Below, piece by piece: positions 36,253 to 48,470 of a DNA stretch of 64,000 nt (position 1 is its first letter; each line of letters begins with the position of its first letter). The notes below the pieces were generated by a model. That model saw nothing but the letters and a program-made list of their open reading frames with translations, was not told the origin of the DNA and ran no database searches. Source of the stretch: Parietaria judaica (Eukaryota > Streptophyta > Magnoliopsida > Rosales > Urticaceae); assembly GCA_954871525.1 (NCBI GenBank), contig OX940863.1:1588001-1652000 (forward strand), given 5' to 3'. Position numbers and translations under genes: made by a program.

Positions 36253-37735
36253 ATGAGCTCTAAAGCCGATTTGAAACTTCCAATCATTGACTTCTCCGAT
36301 GAAATGCTGAGCTTGGAATGGAACTCGGTGAAAGACAAAGTCCGGCGAGCAGCTGAAGAGTTCGGCTGCTTTGAGGCTCGTTTTGATAAGGTTTCTTCGG
36401 ATATTCGAAGAGCGATTTTTGCTGCAACCCGAGAGCTCTTAGACCTTCCTCTGGATACCAAGTTACGAAACGTTTCTGATAAGCCCTTCCACGGCTACAT
36501 CGGCCACTCTGCCTACGCACCACTGTATGAAGGTGTCGGCTTCGATGAGGCTAACATCTATGAAAAAGTCGAAACGTTGGCGAGAGTCTTTTGGCCTCAA
36601 GGAAACCCTATGTTTTGGTAGGCCATAATTTACTATCAAGCTTTTGTTTGGATTAGTTCAGTTTCTATGTCGTTATAAGATATTACTGTCGGTTTTCTTA
36701 ATTCATTGTCGTATTCAGTAGATAATGCCATTTTATGCCATTTTGTCGTATATCAAATATCAATGTCGTTTATATCAGAATTTTCGTTGAAAAGGTAAAA
36801 TAGCTTTGAAGCTGATGATACTATATGATTATTAATCACAAATTCACAGCCATATTTAGATTATAATTACATAATACTTGATGGGGTTTTTGATATTTTC
36901 TCTGCTTTTTTATTTTATTATTATTTTGATTAAGCAAAACTATACAAACTTTCACTGAAGAACTCTCGGAGTTGGACGGAATTGTAAGGAAGATGATTTT
37001 GGAGAGCTTGGGAGTCCACGAGAAGCAATTGGAGGAGCACATGGCCTCAGCGAACTATCTTCTCCGAGTCATGAAGTACGAGGAGCCTCGCACCGGCGAG
37101 GCCGAGTTAGGGTTGAATTCTCACACAGACTTGAACCTCACCACCATATTGTATCAGCACCAAGTCGGGGGCTTGGAAGTGCAGAGCCAAGAAGGCGAAT
37201 GGATAGCCGTCGAAGCCTCACCGGATTCTTTCATTGTGTTTATTGGTGATTCTCTCAGGGTGAGCTAGCTTCTTGATAATTTCAGTTCCATTCTACAATA
37301 TTAAAGATTGGAAGGAAAAGATCATTTTGAAAGATAAAGGGACTTAATAAAGTTTTTAGTCTTAAAATTTCATTGTCAACTGACTTTGACTTTTGAGAGG
37401 GAACCTCATGATACTCAATAGAGGCAGCCATATATAATTTATTTCCATATAATTTGTTTCTGATTGGCAAGTTATAACAACTACAGGCGTACTCGAACGG
37501 TCGTTTACATTCACCACACCACCGGGTGATGATGAAGGGAGACAAGGCGAGGTTCTCGACGGGTTTGTTTTGTGTCCCCAAGCGAGGCTGCACCATAAGA
37601 GTACCGGAAGAGCTCGTCGACGAAGAGCACCCTTTGATGTTTAAGCCCTTCGACTACTTCGAGTTCCTTGACTTCTACACCACGGAGGCTGGTCGGAATG
37701 CCGAGTCCGTGCTCAACACATTCTCTGCCCTCTAA
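36253..37735 (+). CDS. AOP-like 2-oxoglutarate/Fe(II)-dependent dioxygenase, gene 4 (intact)
   Basis: Exons 36253-36617, 36935-37259 and 37487-37735 (365 + 325 + 249 nt), giving 312 aa. Intron phases are as in gene 1 (TG|C, then phase 0). The N-terminal DIOX_N part has LPIIDFSD and EEFGCFEA. The catalytic core has H185-x-D187 (NSHTDLN), H242, and the 2-oxoglutarate clamp R252-x-S254 (ARFSTGLF). It differs from genes 1-3 in having HTDLN for HTDKN, no MGSET start, and a C-terminus of FSAL in place of YCGV, so it is the most diverged member. All catalytic residues are present and no lesion was seen. The substrate is unknown and the protein is probably cytosolic. Confidence 0.9.
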
Positions 37736-38311
37736 ACAAGTGTGAGCTCCGAGAGTTCCGTTCTCCTTTTGTGTGAATTCAAAAAAATAAGAAGTGATAA
37801 TTTCATATTAGAGATTATGGGATCTTGGCAATAGCAGTTAAGTTTGCTCCGTGTGTGCATGAAACGATTAATTGTGTTAAGACATTTGTGATACCACCAA
37901 GTGTGTCGAATGGAACTATTATGTATAATAACATATTAATTGTTGGACGCTGATTTTTCAAGTCTTTCAAATTATTTTAAGAATTAAGTCTCTATTTACT
38001 TTATACGCTAATAAGATCGTGTAATATATGTGAAAGAATAAGCTTGTACAACAAAAAAGGAAAAATATTGTTGCTGCAGCAGCGAAACAAGAAATTACAT
38101 TTTAAAGGGGTGAGTTTTAAACTTTTATGATAAATTACGCTTGAAGGGGTTATGTTTTTCGATAGTAATTTAAATTGATTGGTAATCAGACAATTAGCAT
38201 TTAGTATAGAGTCCACATTCTATTGATTATATTGAAAATGACAATATTTTTTCAATATAAACATACATCATGCCGACAAGGGTTTTGTTTCTATTTTGTA
38301 ATTATTATAAG

Positions 38312-38927
38312 CAAGGTTCTAAATATCTGGATATATCGTCAACATATCAACGACGACGTGCCCAGATAATGAGAAGTGGGAAACGATATTCGCAGGAAAT
38401 CGATATATCCATTTCTTCTCATTTATCCGTCGGCAAGCGATATATTTATAAAATAGAGAGTGCGAAACATCAATATTGGCATTTAGAACCATGCTTCGTA
38501 GAATCATAGTTATATTCATACTTCGTACTCTATGTTCGTATTTATGTTCGTACTCTATGACTTTATTATGATACCTAGCTTATTTTATGTTATGCTGACA
38601 TTATGTTATGAGTTATTATTTTTCTGTTATATGTTTGTGTTATATTATGATTTATGAGTGTGTTTTCTATACTATAACTATGTGTCATATTATTAAATAA
38701 GTAATTTAGAAACTATATAAAAATATGATTGAAATACTAAAAATATTTTCCGGAATATCCGTCGATATTTCGATAGGCAAGCGATATATCCATGAAATTT
38801 ATGTGGTATTATCGGCAAGTGATATATCTATTTCTTCGAATTTATCCATCGATATCGGCATCGGCAAGCGATATATCCGCACAATGGAGAGTGTGAAACG
38901 GCATAGATATCGATATTTAGAACCTTG
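38312..38927. mobile_element. hAT-like non-autonomous element
   Basis: Perfect terminal inverted repeat CAAGGTTCTAAATATC / GATATTTAGAACCTTG with the 8-bp duplication ATTATAAG (38304-38311 and 38928-38935). The interior repeats GGCAAGCGATATAT-type motifs (near 38432, 38772, 38810 and 38870), which could be sub-terminal transposase-binding sites. Same family as 8248-14421, and the target sites are nearly the same too (ATTATAAT and ATTATAAG). No coding capacity. Confidence 0.87.
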
Positions 38928-38935
38928 ATTATAAG

Positions 38936-40050
38936 TGCCAATAAAAAGCTCAGCCTTTCCATGATGTAGACATTAATAATGTTAATTAATTGCTAATTTG
39001 TATTTAAACATAAGTTTGATAGATGCTTATTAAGCTTACTATATTATAAGCATATTCTAATTAATAATGATATAGCACTTTTTAGTGGCATTAATTCTAA
39101 TAGTTGAAGTTGAAGATATATTTGTTTATTCATCCTTTTCAAGTGTGTCTGCAATTCTTAGACAAGACAACAAAAACTGTCTCTTTTCGTTTTAATATTC
39201 ATATAAATGTGAACTCTGCTTCGATATAATCGAACGACATAAGTAGTGTTAAACTTAAAATACGGTCACAAATTAATTACATGATAATATACTACTTTAT
39301 GTCTCTATATAGATAATTACACACAAATCAAAATTATATTTCTAGATCGATAGTTTTAAAAAAAATCTATTTACTTGTAGACATAAGGTGCACAATGTAT
39401 TTGTTTTATATGATCAAAATAATTGAATTTTGAATATAACCTTTTACATCATGAATAAAATTGACCCGTATTTCTAGCATTTCATGATCGCTATCATATA
39501 CTTTTTATAATTTAGCTTGACATCATCTCCAGTAAAAAACAGTATTTTATTTATTTAAATTGGCACGTGATACCCCATTTACATATAAAACCTCCTCCAA
39601 TATAATTTGTTTATAATTAGGGCAATTTAAGTTTGACAATCTTTACACATAAAATGGTTGATTGGTTTCTTTTCTTGTCAAGACATTTTCTTTGAATAAT
39701 ACCTTTTAAATGATGCCTTATGATGAGTTGAGTCAATTCATTCCTTATCTGCTTCAAAAATCTTATCTCACTTTTTTATCTTTTTTTGGGGAATATTTTT
39801 ATGGAAATATATTTTTTAATACAGTACTATTAATTTATTTATGTGGCCAAACTGTCCAATTCACTCACATTATTCCTTTGAAAATAAATTTTTCTTTCTC
39901 AAATTCTTATTATAAAACGGTTTAAATTATAATAAATTCAGGGATAAAGCGATGAAGACTAAGGAAAAGGGGAAAACACAATTTTTTAAATTAAAGGTTT
40001 AAATTTTGTTATTCGTAAACAACCGAATTAAAAATGACATGCTACAAATG
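38936..40050. other. AT-rich intergenic DNA
   Basis: I see no gene, clear repeat or RNA. Short ORFs here are chance products of low-GC sequence. Confidence 0.5.
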
Positions 40051-40055
40051 TTACC

Positions 40056-40746
40056 TGTTATGGGTATTTTTCGGAGCCTAAAAATGTTAAGGCCAGCCCA
40101 ATAAACGCATTAAAAAGGCTCAAACGCTAAAGGCCCACAAAGGCAACCCGGGTCCCCCCCAAAAGAGTCAACTCTGACCAGACTCAGAAAAGTCAACGAG
40201 ACCCGCCCCGATAAAGTCAACTCAAATTCGACTCGGGAATATTAACGCGGGATCTATTCCGAAAAACATGCTTTTACCCTAATTAGGGGTCGTTGTGACC
40301 CTTAATAAATATAGCATGCATTTAGGGGTCGATACGACACCTAATAAGGGGTCACTACGACCCCTAAAGATAAAATCATGGTTTTAGGGGTCGCAACGAC
40401 CCCTAAAAATAACCGTGCCTTTCGGGGTCGCTACAACCCCTAAAACAGAAAATGCACCCTTAGGGGTCGCGCAAGGCTCTCTACAAATACGAGAGCCCCC
40501 CACCACATTTCGGTAAGCTTTCTCAAGCCAAAAAACCTCTGCTCACCAATCATACTTCCTGATCATAAAGTACTCGACTAATGTTGAGCGTCGGAGCGAG
40601 CGACAGAGGTCCCCCCCCCCCCCCCCCCCCATCAAAGGCGAGGAAAGGAGCTCCAAGCCCATCGTGGTCATCGCGCGGTCATTGGGCCCGGCCCAAAACG
40701 GAGTTATGGGCCGCTTTTCACGTTGATCCGAAAAACGGCATTAACA
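40056..40746 (+). mobile_element. Solo LTR, Gypsy-type
   Basis: 691 bp from TGTTATGGG to CATTAACA with a perfect 5-bp target duplication TTACC (40051-40055 and 40747-40751). The region near 40581 (GAGCGTCGGAGCGAG followed by GGTCCCCCC) resembles the U5 of plant Tat/Athila-type Gypsy LTRs. From 40285 to 40475 there are about six copies of an imperfect dyad of the type AGGGGTCGNNACGACCCCT. A poly(C) run of about 20 lies near 40610-40630. No internal region remains, so recombination between two LTRs is the likely origin. Confidence 0.85.
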
Positions 40747-40751
40747 TTACC

Positions 40752-42549
40752 AAAAAAATAAAAGAAAAAAAGCGCAAAAAATTAACGCCCATAAATTTAA
40801 ATAAAAGTAATAAAGATGAAGAAAAAAATTGACGATATTTTTAAATACTATCATTTTGAAGCCTGGAAAATGTAATTCGGCCAAAATCCCGGGACATCAC
40901 TGCACATGAGTCTCATTTGTCGAGTTGCTTCCACTCAAATGCTCGTGCCCCGTCATATTTCATTTGTTGGTCTCGGTCTTCTTTAAATGCAACTCCTTCT
41001 TAATGACATCATAATTAATGGTTTATAGAAATCAAGGAACAATCTAAATACATAATGATAAGATTATTCGGGATAATCAGTGATGATTAATATTGACAAT
41101 CCTTAATTAACCACACATCAACGCTTGTAAAGTAGGATGTGATTGTCGTATCGACAATTGGGATGTACCGACGAAGACTAAAAGAATGTCTACGAGAAAA
41201 TTCTATTTTTCAATCACAATTAATACCCATCAATCGTGATCAAAGAAATGATCAAATAATTTGTTGATGATTTGACTATTTCTTTATTAATATATATATG
41301 TATGTGTGTGTGTGTGACAAAGCAGATTCTTGGAACCTCATATTTAAAGGCCAATTTCGAGAGTAATTATTTAGATTTTAGATTAGTCAAAACAAACACA
41401 AACAAGAGGTTGATATAAAGATAGTATTAGTAGTCGGCAAATTTGATTTCATTCATAATTTCATACTATTTTTAAAGATAACTTTTAAATCGAAAAAAAA
41501 AAAAAAACAGACAATAATAAATTATTTTTGGAGACAATTTAGATTCCCTTATAGATTTCTGGATTCACATTTCAAATACAATTGGGAAACGGGCAAGTTG
41601 AGCCATTGTTTAGACGTTTTGAGTTCGGTTAATTTCGTATAATTAACTAATCAATTGTTCGTGTTAAAATGTGCAGGCAAATCTGCACTTGGTATTGGAA
41701 ACGACGCTTAGGAGGGATACGACATGTTGAAGATCAGCGTTGGGACCGTTAGATGATCATTGAAGTCTATTTTCACGATCAAGACTGAAGCAAAGAGACG
41801 TACTTCTCTTGAAAACTATACAAATGGCGCACTTCTCTCAGCGCAAAAAAAAAAAAAAAAAGGCCGGGTAAAGCAGAGAAAAGCGATTGGTAAATCGTTC
41901 ATCCACATTGAGAATTTCATCGGCATCGTTTGCCAAAAGTTCCGATAGAAGGCTACTTCCACCGATGAACGTAAAGCAAAAAGCAATGGAGAAAACAATT
42001 TCTATATAGTTTAAACTTAAATATTCTTTCTCGGGTACTGTTTCTAAGTGCCCTAAAGATATGAGTTGATTTCCTTCAACAACAAAAAAAAAAAATCTTT
42101 TTCTTTTTCTTTTTCAAATGGCCAATTTGCTACGTAACAACAAATTACAAAACTGCAAACTTAACAGGCATGTTTTAATATGAGCATAAATCCACCACAA
42201 AACTAAACCCTAAAATAATTTGCTAGCTAATTAAATTAGGGTTTAACCCTTTGTCTTTCTCTCATATACTACTCTAATTAGTAATTAAGTCACCTTATTT
42301 TATTTTGGAACACCCAAATCTGAATTATTTCTTGATAAAAGGACCTAGAGAAGCATTATAACTATATATACGTATGATATCATCGATTCATAATTGAGTT
42401 ATTCTCATATATATTATACATATAATACCGCCATATTTTTCTTTACTACACTATAAATAATAAAACTTCACCTCTATTAGACAATAAATAGTGAAACTTT
42501 CTATATCGGTGTTACAAACTACAAAGTATCAAGGAATTCAATCTAGTAC

Positions 42550-42552
<3 letters not shown>
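40752..42552. other. Intergenic DNA without a recognised gene
   Basis: Holds a short TATATGTATGTGTGTGTGTG repeat near 41290-41315, A-runs at 41497-41510 and 41846-41862, and an ordinary-composition stretch at 41590-41990 that might be a decayed LTR (ATGTGCAGGCAAATCTGC, CAAGACTGAAGCAAAGAGACG) but has no ends I can define. Confidence 0.4.

Positions 42553-42628
<76 letters not shown>
42553..42628. repeat. (TA)n/(CA)n microsatellite
   Basis: About 66 bp of TA repeats followed by about 10 bp of CA repeats. Likely length-variable. Confidence 0.95.
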
Positions 42629-42659
42629 AGCACACGTTGGAACACAAATATCTCATTTA

Positions 42660-43390
42660 ATTGTCATATATTCCATGTTTATTATGTTAGCTTATTTATG
42701 GAAAGTTCTGGATATATCTGTCGTCATAACAGTCATAAGCTAATACAGCCAGTCAATCAAGACACACAAATCAAGGGATGTGCATCCTCGATTAAGGACT
42801 GACTAAGTCGACCTCTCCATGCATTGCCAAGGAGAGATCACGAGCAGTATCAAAGGGAGAAAATTGCGAGTGATTGCCTATCAACGGAGAGTATCAAGGA
42901 GTTGATCTTGTCATCAAGACATGAAGATTTGAATTGTGCAGCTCTTATATGTCTTAGCTATTGAGGTCCAAATCGATAACACTAATTACAGCTCTTATAT
43001 GTCTTAGCTATTGAGGTCCAAATCGATAACACTAATTACATAAATATTCTGAGAAACAACTTCGGGAGAAGGCAATATGCGATTCACACTGGCATGAAGA
43101 AGAACGGGACTTTCGCAACTAGTTGGAGCAAGGGGATCTTTTGATCATCAAGAGTTCAAGTATTGGATGTCAAAGGTGATGGTGTAACATCAAAGAGGAG
43201 TTTTCTTTACGCTTTGGGTCCATGTATTAATGTTTGTAATTATCGCTTGTAATCTCTATGTTGATCAATCTGGGTGAGTGTCTCCCAAAAGTAAGTCATC
43301 CACAAAGGAATAGTCTGAACTGTGTTAACAAAAAATATCGGTGTCATTACTTTTTCCGCATGCTCTTTATTTTCTTATCATTTTACGCAC
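42660..43390. other. LTR-like remnant, unassigned
   Basis: The segment 43290-43375 (AGTAAGTCATCCACAAAGG, GTCTGAACTGTGTTAACA, then a T-rich stretch with CCGCATGC) resembles the tail of Copia LTRs. No clear start, target duplication or primer site was found. It contains the perfect 50-bp tandem duplication at 42939-43038. Confidence 0.35.
42939..43038. repeat. Perfect 50-bp tandem duplication
   Basis: Two adjacent identical copies starting CAGCTCTTATATGTC, at 42939-42988 and 42989-43038. They are non-coding. Identity points to a recent slip or unequal exchange. Confidence 0.9.
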
Positions 43391-44687
43391 ATCATGTATA
43401 TATTTGGTTAAAACGAGATAATACAACTTAACAATATATAACATTTTTTTATAAACTTGCACGGGTATCTATCACTGCATAGTAATGTACCGCCTCTAAA
43501 CATTCAGAAGCATTAATATAATATAACATAATATAATATAATATAAAAAAATAAAATAAAATAGTGATAATGTTATAATTCCATGATCACAAGTAGCTGC
43601 TACGTGACATCATTCCATGTCTATATATTTCGTTTTGCGGCAATAATATATAATATTGTTGTAGTACCGATTTCCCAAATCTTCCTGATGAGTTTAAATA
43701 TTTACTACTGAATATGAATTGCTTTTGAAAAATGTGCTGAATGATTAAAAAGGACAAGCTATTTTATCTTGGCCTCAAATCTCAATGTAAAATTGTTTAC
43801 CACTTGAAAGTTATATGGTATAAAAATAGGAAATAGACAGCAAGCCGAGCCGTAATAAACTGTCAAAACTGCCTTATACGGTGCGAACAGAGGTCAGAGG
43901 TTTCATAGCCGACTTGTAGAAACTTCATGGTCGCAGAGATCCATGTGTGTGTGTTTAATTTAGGGTTTCATAACACAATTTAAACCTCTCCTAAAAATTT
44001 CTCGCTCTTAACTTGCCCGTCCGGTAGATCATCTTTAGTTAATTCGTGACACCTACGTTTCATCTTTTGTAAAAAAAAAAAAAAAGATCTAACTCATTTT
44101 CCTTATTTAATTCATGGTTCGGCCAACCCTTATTAATTTTTATATCGGAATCAATAATTTTCTTAACTTTTCCTTAAACAATAGAAAACGGATATTAGAA
44201 AGTAAGTTCGGTTTCTAATTATACGAAGCGACGAAAACCATAATTTCGAGGGAACCAAAATAAAATGATAATGTTTGTTATATATTATTTTATTTTGTGT
44301 TTTGACAGAGATATAAAAAAAAAAAAAAAAAAAAAATCGGAAGAAGAGAAAAAATGTGCTACACTTGAAGTTGAAACCCTCTTTTGAGATAAGGATGCAA
44401 CAGATGTTGCATCCATAAAATTTTATTCAAATTCATTAAGGTTTTAGCCTATTTACCATTACATATTGTCCATGTTCCATGTACGAGATTAATCAAGAGT
44501 CAAGCTAAATTAATATAGTAACCATTGTTCGTGTAAATATATAAATGTCGTCGTTACATGCAAGTGTATCTACTTTTCTAAAATTAATTAATAAAGTTTA
44601 CTAAGAGTTATATATCGTTAAAAAAAATTATTCTATAGCCTCTTAATTTCATTTTAATATATTCTCTAATCATACTGATTTATATAC

Positions 44688-44690
<3 letters not shown>
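43391..44690. other. AT-rich intergenic DNA
   Basis: Holds an ATAATATAACATAATATAATATA-like simple stretch at 43515-43560 and A-runs at 44071-44085 and 44312-44335. No gene or defined element seen. Confidence 0.45.

Positions 44691-44694
<4 letters not shown>

Positions 44695-44721
<27 letters not shown>
44695..44721. repeat. (TA)n tract used as LTR target
   Basis: TA dinucleotide run directly before the solo LTR at 44722; TATATAT continues after 45878. Confidence 0.85.
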
Positions 44722-44724
<3 letters not shown>

Positions 44725-45878
44725 GAGCTTAAGCTTGACTTAGTCCGTTACACAGAGGCAGCCCGGGTACCGACCAGAATCAAGGACGGACAAAAGTACA
44801 GCCCAGCTCGGGTGAACACGAGCAGAATGTCCGGATAGAAGGCACGCTCAGCCCGGGGCATACGAGCAGGCCAGCTCGGGGACAGAGAAGCTGACCGGGT
44901 AGGAAAGGGAAAGTCAACAACTACCCAGCAAGGAAAGCGCGTAGCTTGAGAAGCAAGCAAAGATCGAGTCAAAGATTTGACGAGATCATTTAGGGTAGTT
45001 TCCCGATTTTGTGCGATTCTGTTAGCTAGGGTTTTCGCCTATGAGAGGCTATATAAACCCAATGTACACATTGTAAAGTGTTCATTGTGAGAGTATAGAG
45101 TCTATTAGAGTTTGAGTTTATCTTCTTGTATTTGTGAGTTTAAGCCTGACTTGGCTCAATCCCTAGCAGAGATCTCCCTAGCAGAGATTTCCCCACCAGG
45201 GATTTCCCCACCAGAGCGAGCAGAGAAGAGCCCGAGCAGAGATCTTCCTAGCAGGAAGTTCCCCACCAGAGATGGGTCCGACTAGAGCTTTCTCCTAGCA
45301 GGAAAGGACCCGACCAGAGATGCTCCTACCAGACATACCCCTAGCAGAGATGAGGAAGAGCAGAGATGCCCCCTAGCAGAAGAGGTTCCTAGCAGGATTC
45401 TCCCGAGCAGAAACGGGAAACGCCAGAAGTCAAGAAGAGCTATTCCAGGAAGGTGCCAAACTTGAGGAGCAAGTTTGGAGATTCGATTTAGCTTCCTGAT
45501 TTGATATGATTTGGTTTCCCATTCTGTTAGGAAAACGTGTAAATTGTAAAGATTTGATTAAGTTTTTTTTAGGAAGTTTAGCTAGGGTTTAGCTTTCTAA
45601 TTTCTCTATAAATACAAGTCTTATGACTTTAGTTTGTAACTTTTTGCTCTCTTTGCGTTCGACATTAATCAGGGAAAATTTCTCTCAACTTTCTTTGTCT
45701 TTTGTTTCTTGTTCTTCATTGTTCTTTGGCTGCAGATCTCATTATTGAGAACCAACAGTATTTGCATTCGATTATCAATAGAGATTTTTCTCCCAAAAGT
45801 TCGTGTTCTTTATTTTCCTGTTCGATTTCTTTGGTGTTATTTGTGTTTCTTCGCAGATCCGTGATTTGGGATCCAACA
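44722..45878 (+). mobile_element. Solo LTR of the Copia-1 family, split by a nested solo LTR
   Basis: Outer LTR from TGTGAGCTTAAGCTTG (44722) to GGGATCCAACA (45878). It matches the Copia-1 LTR in inverse orientation and is flanked by TATAT on both sides, inside a TA tract. Removing the nested LTR and one target copy leaves about 527 bp, close to 531 bp at 56963 and 544 bp in Copia-1. An ORF at 44748-44972 (- strand) also occurs in the solo LTR at 57239-57475 and is LTR sequence, not a gene. Confidence 0.85.
45133..45757 (+). mobile_element. Nested solo LTR (second family)
   Basis: 625 bp from TGTGAGTTTAAGCC to GAGAACCAACA with the 5-bp duplication GTATT (45128-45132 and 45758-45762), inserted in the outer LTR. 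The U3-like half (about 45160-45440) is an array of short degenerate units such as CCTAGCAGAGAT and CCCACCAGAGAT. Same family as 51444-52064, in the opposite orientation. CTCTATAAATACAAG near 45605 is a probable LTR promoter TATA box. Confidence 0.88.
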
Positions 45879-46958
45879 TATATATGTCCACATACAATTA
45901 CTTCCCTCACATAAAATTTATGTGTATTCGTTTTTTATATTGACTTCTGAGAGATCTAATTGGATATAAATATATATATATATAATTATGGGCATAAATC
46001 AAGATAATTTTTTTTAGAAAATACTATTTTCTTTATTCCAGAATTAAATTTAGTTGGAGATAAATCTTGTTTATATTTTATTGTAAAACAAAGTAAAAAA
46101 TGAATTATTGGTTAGAAATACCCTAAGCCGCGATATTTTTTATTTTATTTTATGTACAAATTTCATTTTGGTGTGATGGAAATTTAAATAAGTTTGCGGT
46201 GAGTATAGTGACTAGAATCTTTGTCTTTAACAATATAGATAATAGATAATTATCTCTAGGTTGAATTCCAAGGCAGTAGAGATCACAACATGATATCACA
46301 ATCGACAACTGCAGGCCAAGTTATTGTTTATTTTAATTGGATCATATTCAAATAATAGCCTCGCACTGTTGCCAGTTTGGCACATGGTTCTAAATACTCC
46401 GATTTGTCTTCAGTAAATCTATGATATTTTTAAAATTTTGACTTGTCAGATAATATTTTTTACATTAGCGGTTTACTTATCTTTTACAAAAATATATAAG
46501 AAAAGAAAGAGAGAAAGGGGAAAATCAAGGAAAAATAAGAAGAGAGAGAAAATAATATATGTGGATCACATTCTCATTATTTATTAGATACAATCTATAT
46601 CAAATTATATTTCTTTTATTTTGTGATGAAATTATAATTGCAATATATATTTACATAATAAAGTTACAATAATAATCTATATTTTTCGAAGAAAAAAAAT
46701 CCATCAATAATAAATCCGTCAGTTTGCGATTTACTCATAAAATTTGATCGGTAACTTTAACTTTTGGCATACCTTTTTTCTTCGAAAAACTCATCAGTAA
46801 ACCCGTTATCCGTTGACATACTAGTAAAATATTGAGATTTTTCATTTGTATCGACATTTAAAACATTTGTTGAGCATGTGTAATTTATGTTTTTTTTTTA
46901 TTAGTCTTTAAATTCAAACAGAGTCATCCTAGTGTCGTATTGGTATTATTTATATTTA
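45879..46958. other. AT-rich intergenic DNA
   Basis: No gene or defined element seen; short purine-rich stretch near 46503-46550. Confidence 0.45.
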
Positions 46959-47462
46959 GGGTTATTATGGGCAAAAGTACTTAAATTGTTTGGACATAGG
47001 GCGGCATAGAGCCAATTTAAAAAATTATGGCAAAAGTATCCAAGTTCACATTTTTTGTTGAATCGGTAGACCTCATTAATTTTTTTCGTTAGTTTTTTAC
47101 TATTTCCGTTAGTGATGAAGTCAACGCAAGTGAAACAAATAAACTCAAACGATATAACCCACGAATATCAAATTAAACTTGTATGTAAACTCAAATTCTT
47201 TGAGCATCAACAACGCAAACTCTTATTTTTCTTCTCATTTTCTCTCTCGAATTCCCAATTTATCTCCTCAATAGCATTGTGCTTTGCATTGTTGACGTCA
47301 TCATTGATGGAAATAGTAAAAAAAAAACTAACGAAAAAAATGGATGGGGTCTATCAATTCACCAGAAAATGTGAACTTGGATAGTTTTGCCACAAACTTT
47401 TTAACTTCGCTCTATGCCGCTCTATTTTTGAATTACTTGGGTACTTTTGCCCTTAATAACCC
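46959..47462. mobile_element. Foldback MULE-like MITE, 504 bp
   Basis: The ends GGGTTATTATGGGCAAAAGT and ACTTTTGCCCTTAATAACCC are inverted repeats with the 9-bp duplication TTATATTTA (46950-46958 and 47463-47471). Inner arms also pair (GGCATAGAGC with GCTCTATGCC; TCCAAGTTCACATTTT with its complement). The ORF at 47112-47384 is produced by this non-coding element. A truncated relative is at 6395-6525. Confidence 0.85.
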
Positions 47463-48003
47463 TTATATTTATGATAAATTAATAATCGTTTGATTGCTCA
47501 GTGGGAAATCTAATTGGTGGAGAGTCGTCTCATCTTAGATTTTTTTTTCACAAGAAATTTTTACAAACTATTATTATTTTACTTATCACTTGTTTTTAAT
47601 CCATCAAATTTATGCTAATTTATGACTATCATAAATTGTCATAAAACTATTTTTATGATATTATAAATTGTCAAGTTTTAAATTATAAAATTTGAACGCT
47701 TAAAAAATAAAGACCGATAAATAAAGGAATAGAAAATGAAATTTCCTCTATTATTATGTAAGAAAGTATAATTAAATACAATATATGATAATATTAGGTT
47801 TAATACTTATTTGTCGGCATCTTACGTGATGCTAGAGGTAAGTTATTTTTTATTTTCTCAAACACTTCGGAACCCGTTCAACTAATAAAGTTGAACTAAG
47901 ATCTGTGGTAGAAGCATTAATATTATGCAAAAATTTGGTTTACCAAGACATTGATAGGTGATTCTAAAATAGTTGTGTTGGATCCGAGAAATAAAATGCA
48001 ATA

Positions 48004-48461
48004 GGGTTAATGACGACAAAATATCCAAAGTTTAATCAAAGAATCTTTCGTGTACCTAAAGTTTAAAAATGGTGGTAAAAATACCCAAAGTTGCATTTGA
48101 GGAGTTGACCACTCCATTCTCGTAACGCCGTTAACTTACCCGTTAACTCTGGCCACGTGGACAAACGTGGGTTGCTAACATAACAATTTTTGTTACGTGA
48201 ACGAGCCCACATCAGCCTCGTTTACGACAAAACAACGAATTAAACCCCTAATTAATACTATTTAATACAACTAATTAAACCCCTAATGATTACACTTAAC
48301 AAAACAGATTTTTCCACGTGGCCAGAGTTAATGGGTAAGTTAACGGCGTTACGAGAATGGAGTGGTCAACTCCCCAAATGCAATTTTGGGTATTTTTACC
48401 ATCACTTTTAAACTTTGGGTGCACTAGGGGTTCTTTGACCAAACCTTGGGTATTTTAACCC
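48004..48461. mobile_element. Foldback MULE-like MITE, 458 bp
   Basis: The ends GGGTTAATGACGACAAAATA and TGGGTATTTTAACCC are inverted repeats flanked by the perfect 9-bp duplication AATGCAATA (47995-48003 and 48462-48470). Both arms carry GGAGTTGACCACTCCATTCT or its complement, and GGCCACGTGG (a G-box type CACGTG). Same family as 62690-63153. Confidence 0.9.
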
Positions 48462-48470
48462 AATGCAATA

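Noticed and set aside
40581..40832. An ORF with a polyproline run
   Set aside because: The prolines come from a poly(C) tract inside the Gypsy-type LTR, so it is not a protein gene.
42491..42802. An ORF with alternating Tyr-Ile
   Set aside because: It is a translation of the TA microsatellite.
44748..44972. An ORF of about 75 codons on the - strand with a near twin at 57239-57475
   Set aside because: Both lie in antisense orientation within Copia-1 family LTRs and are alike because the LTRs are alike. No domain is seen.
47112..47384. A 90-codon ORF
   Set aside because: It lies wholly within a foldback MITE with 9-bp target duplications and has no protein features.
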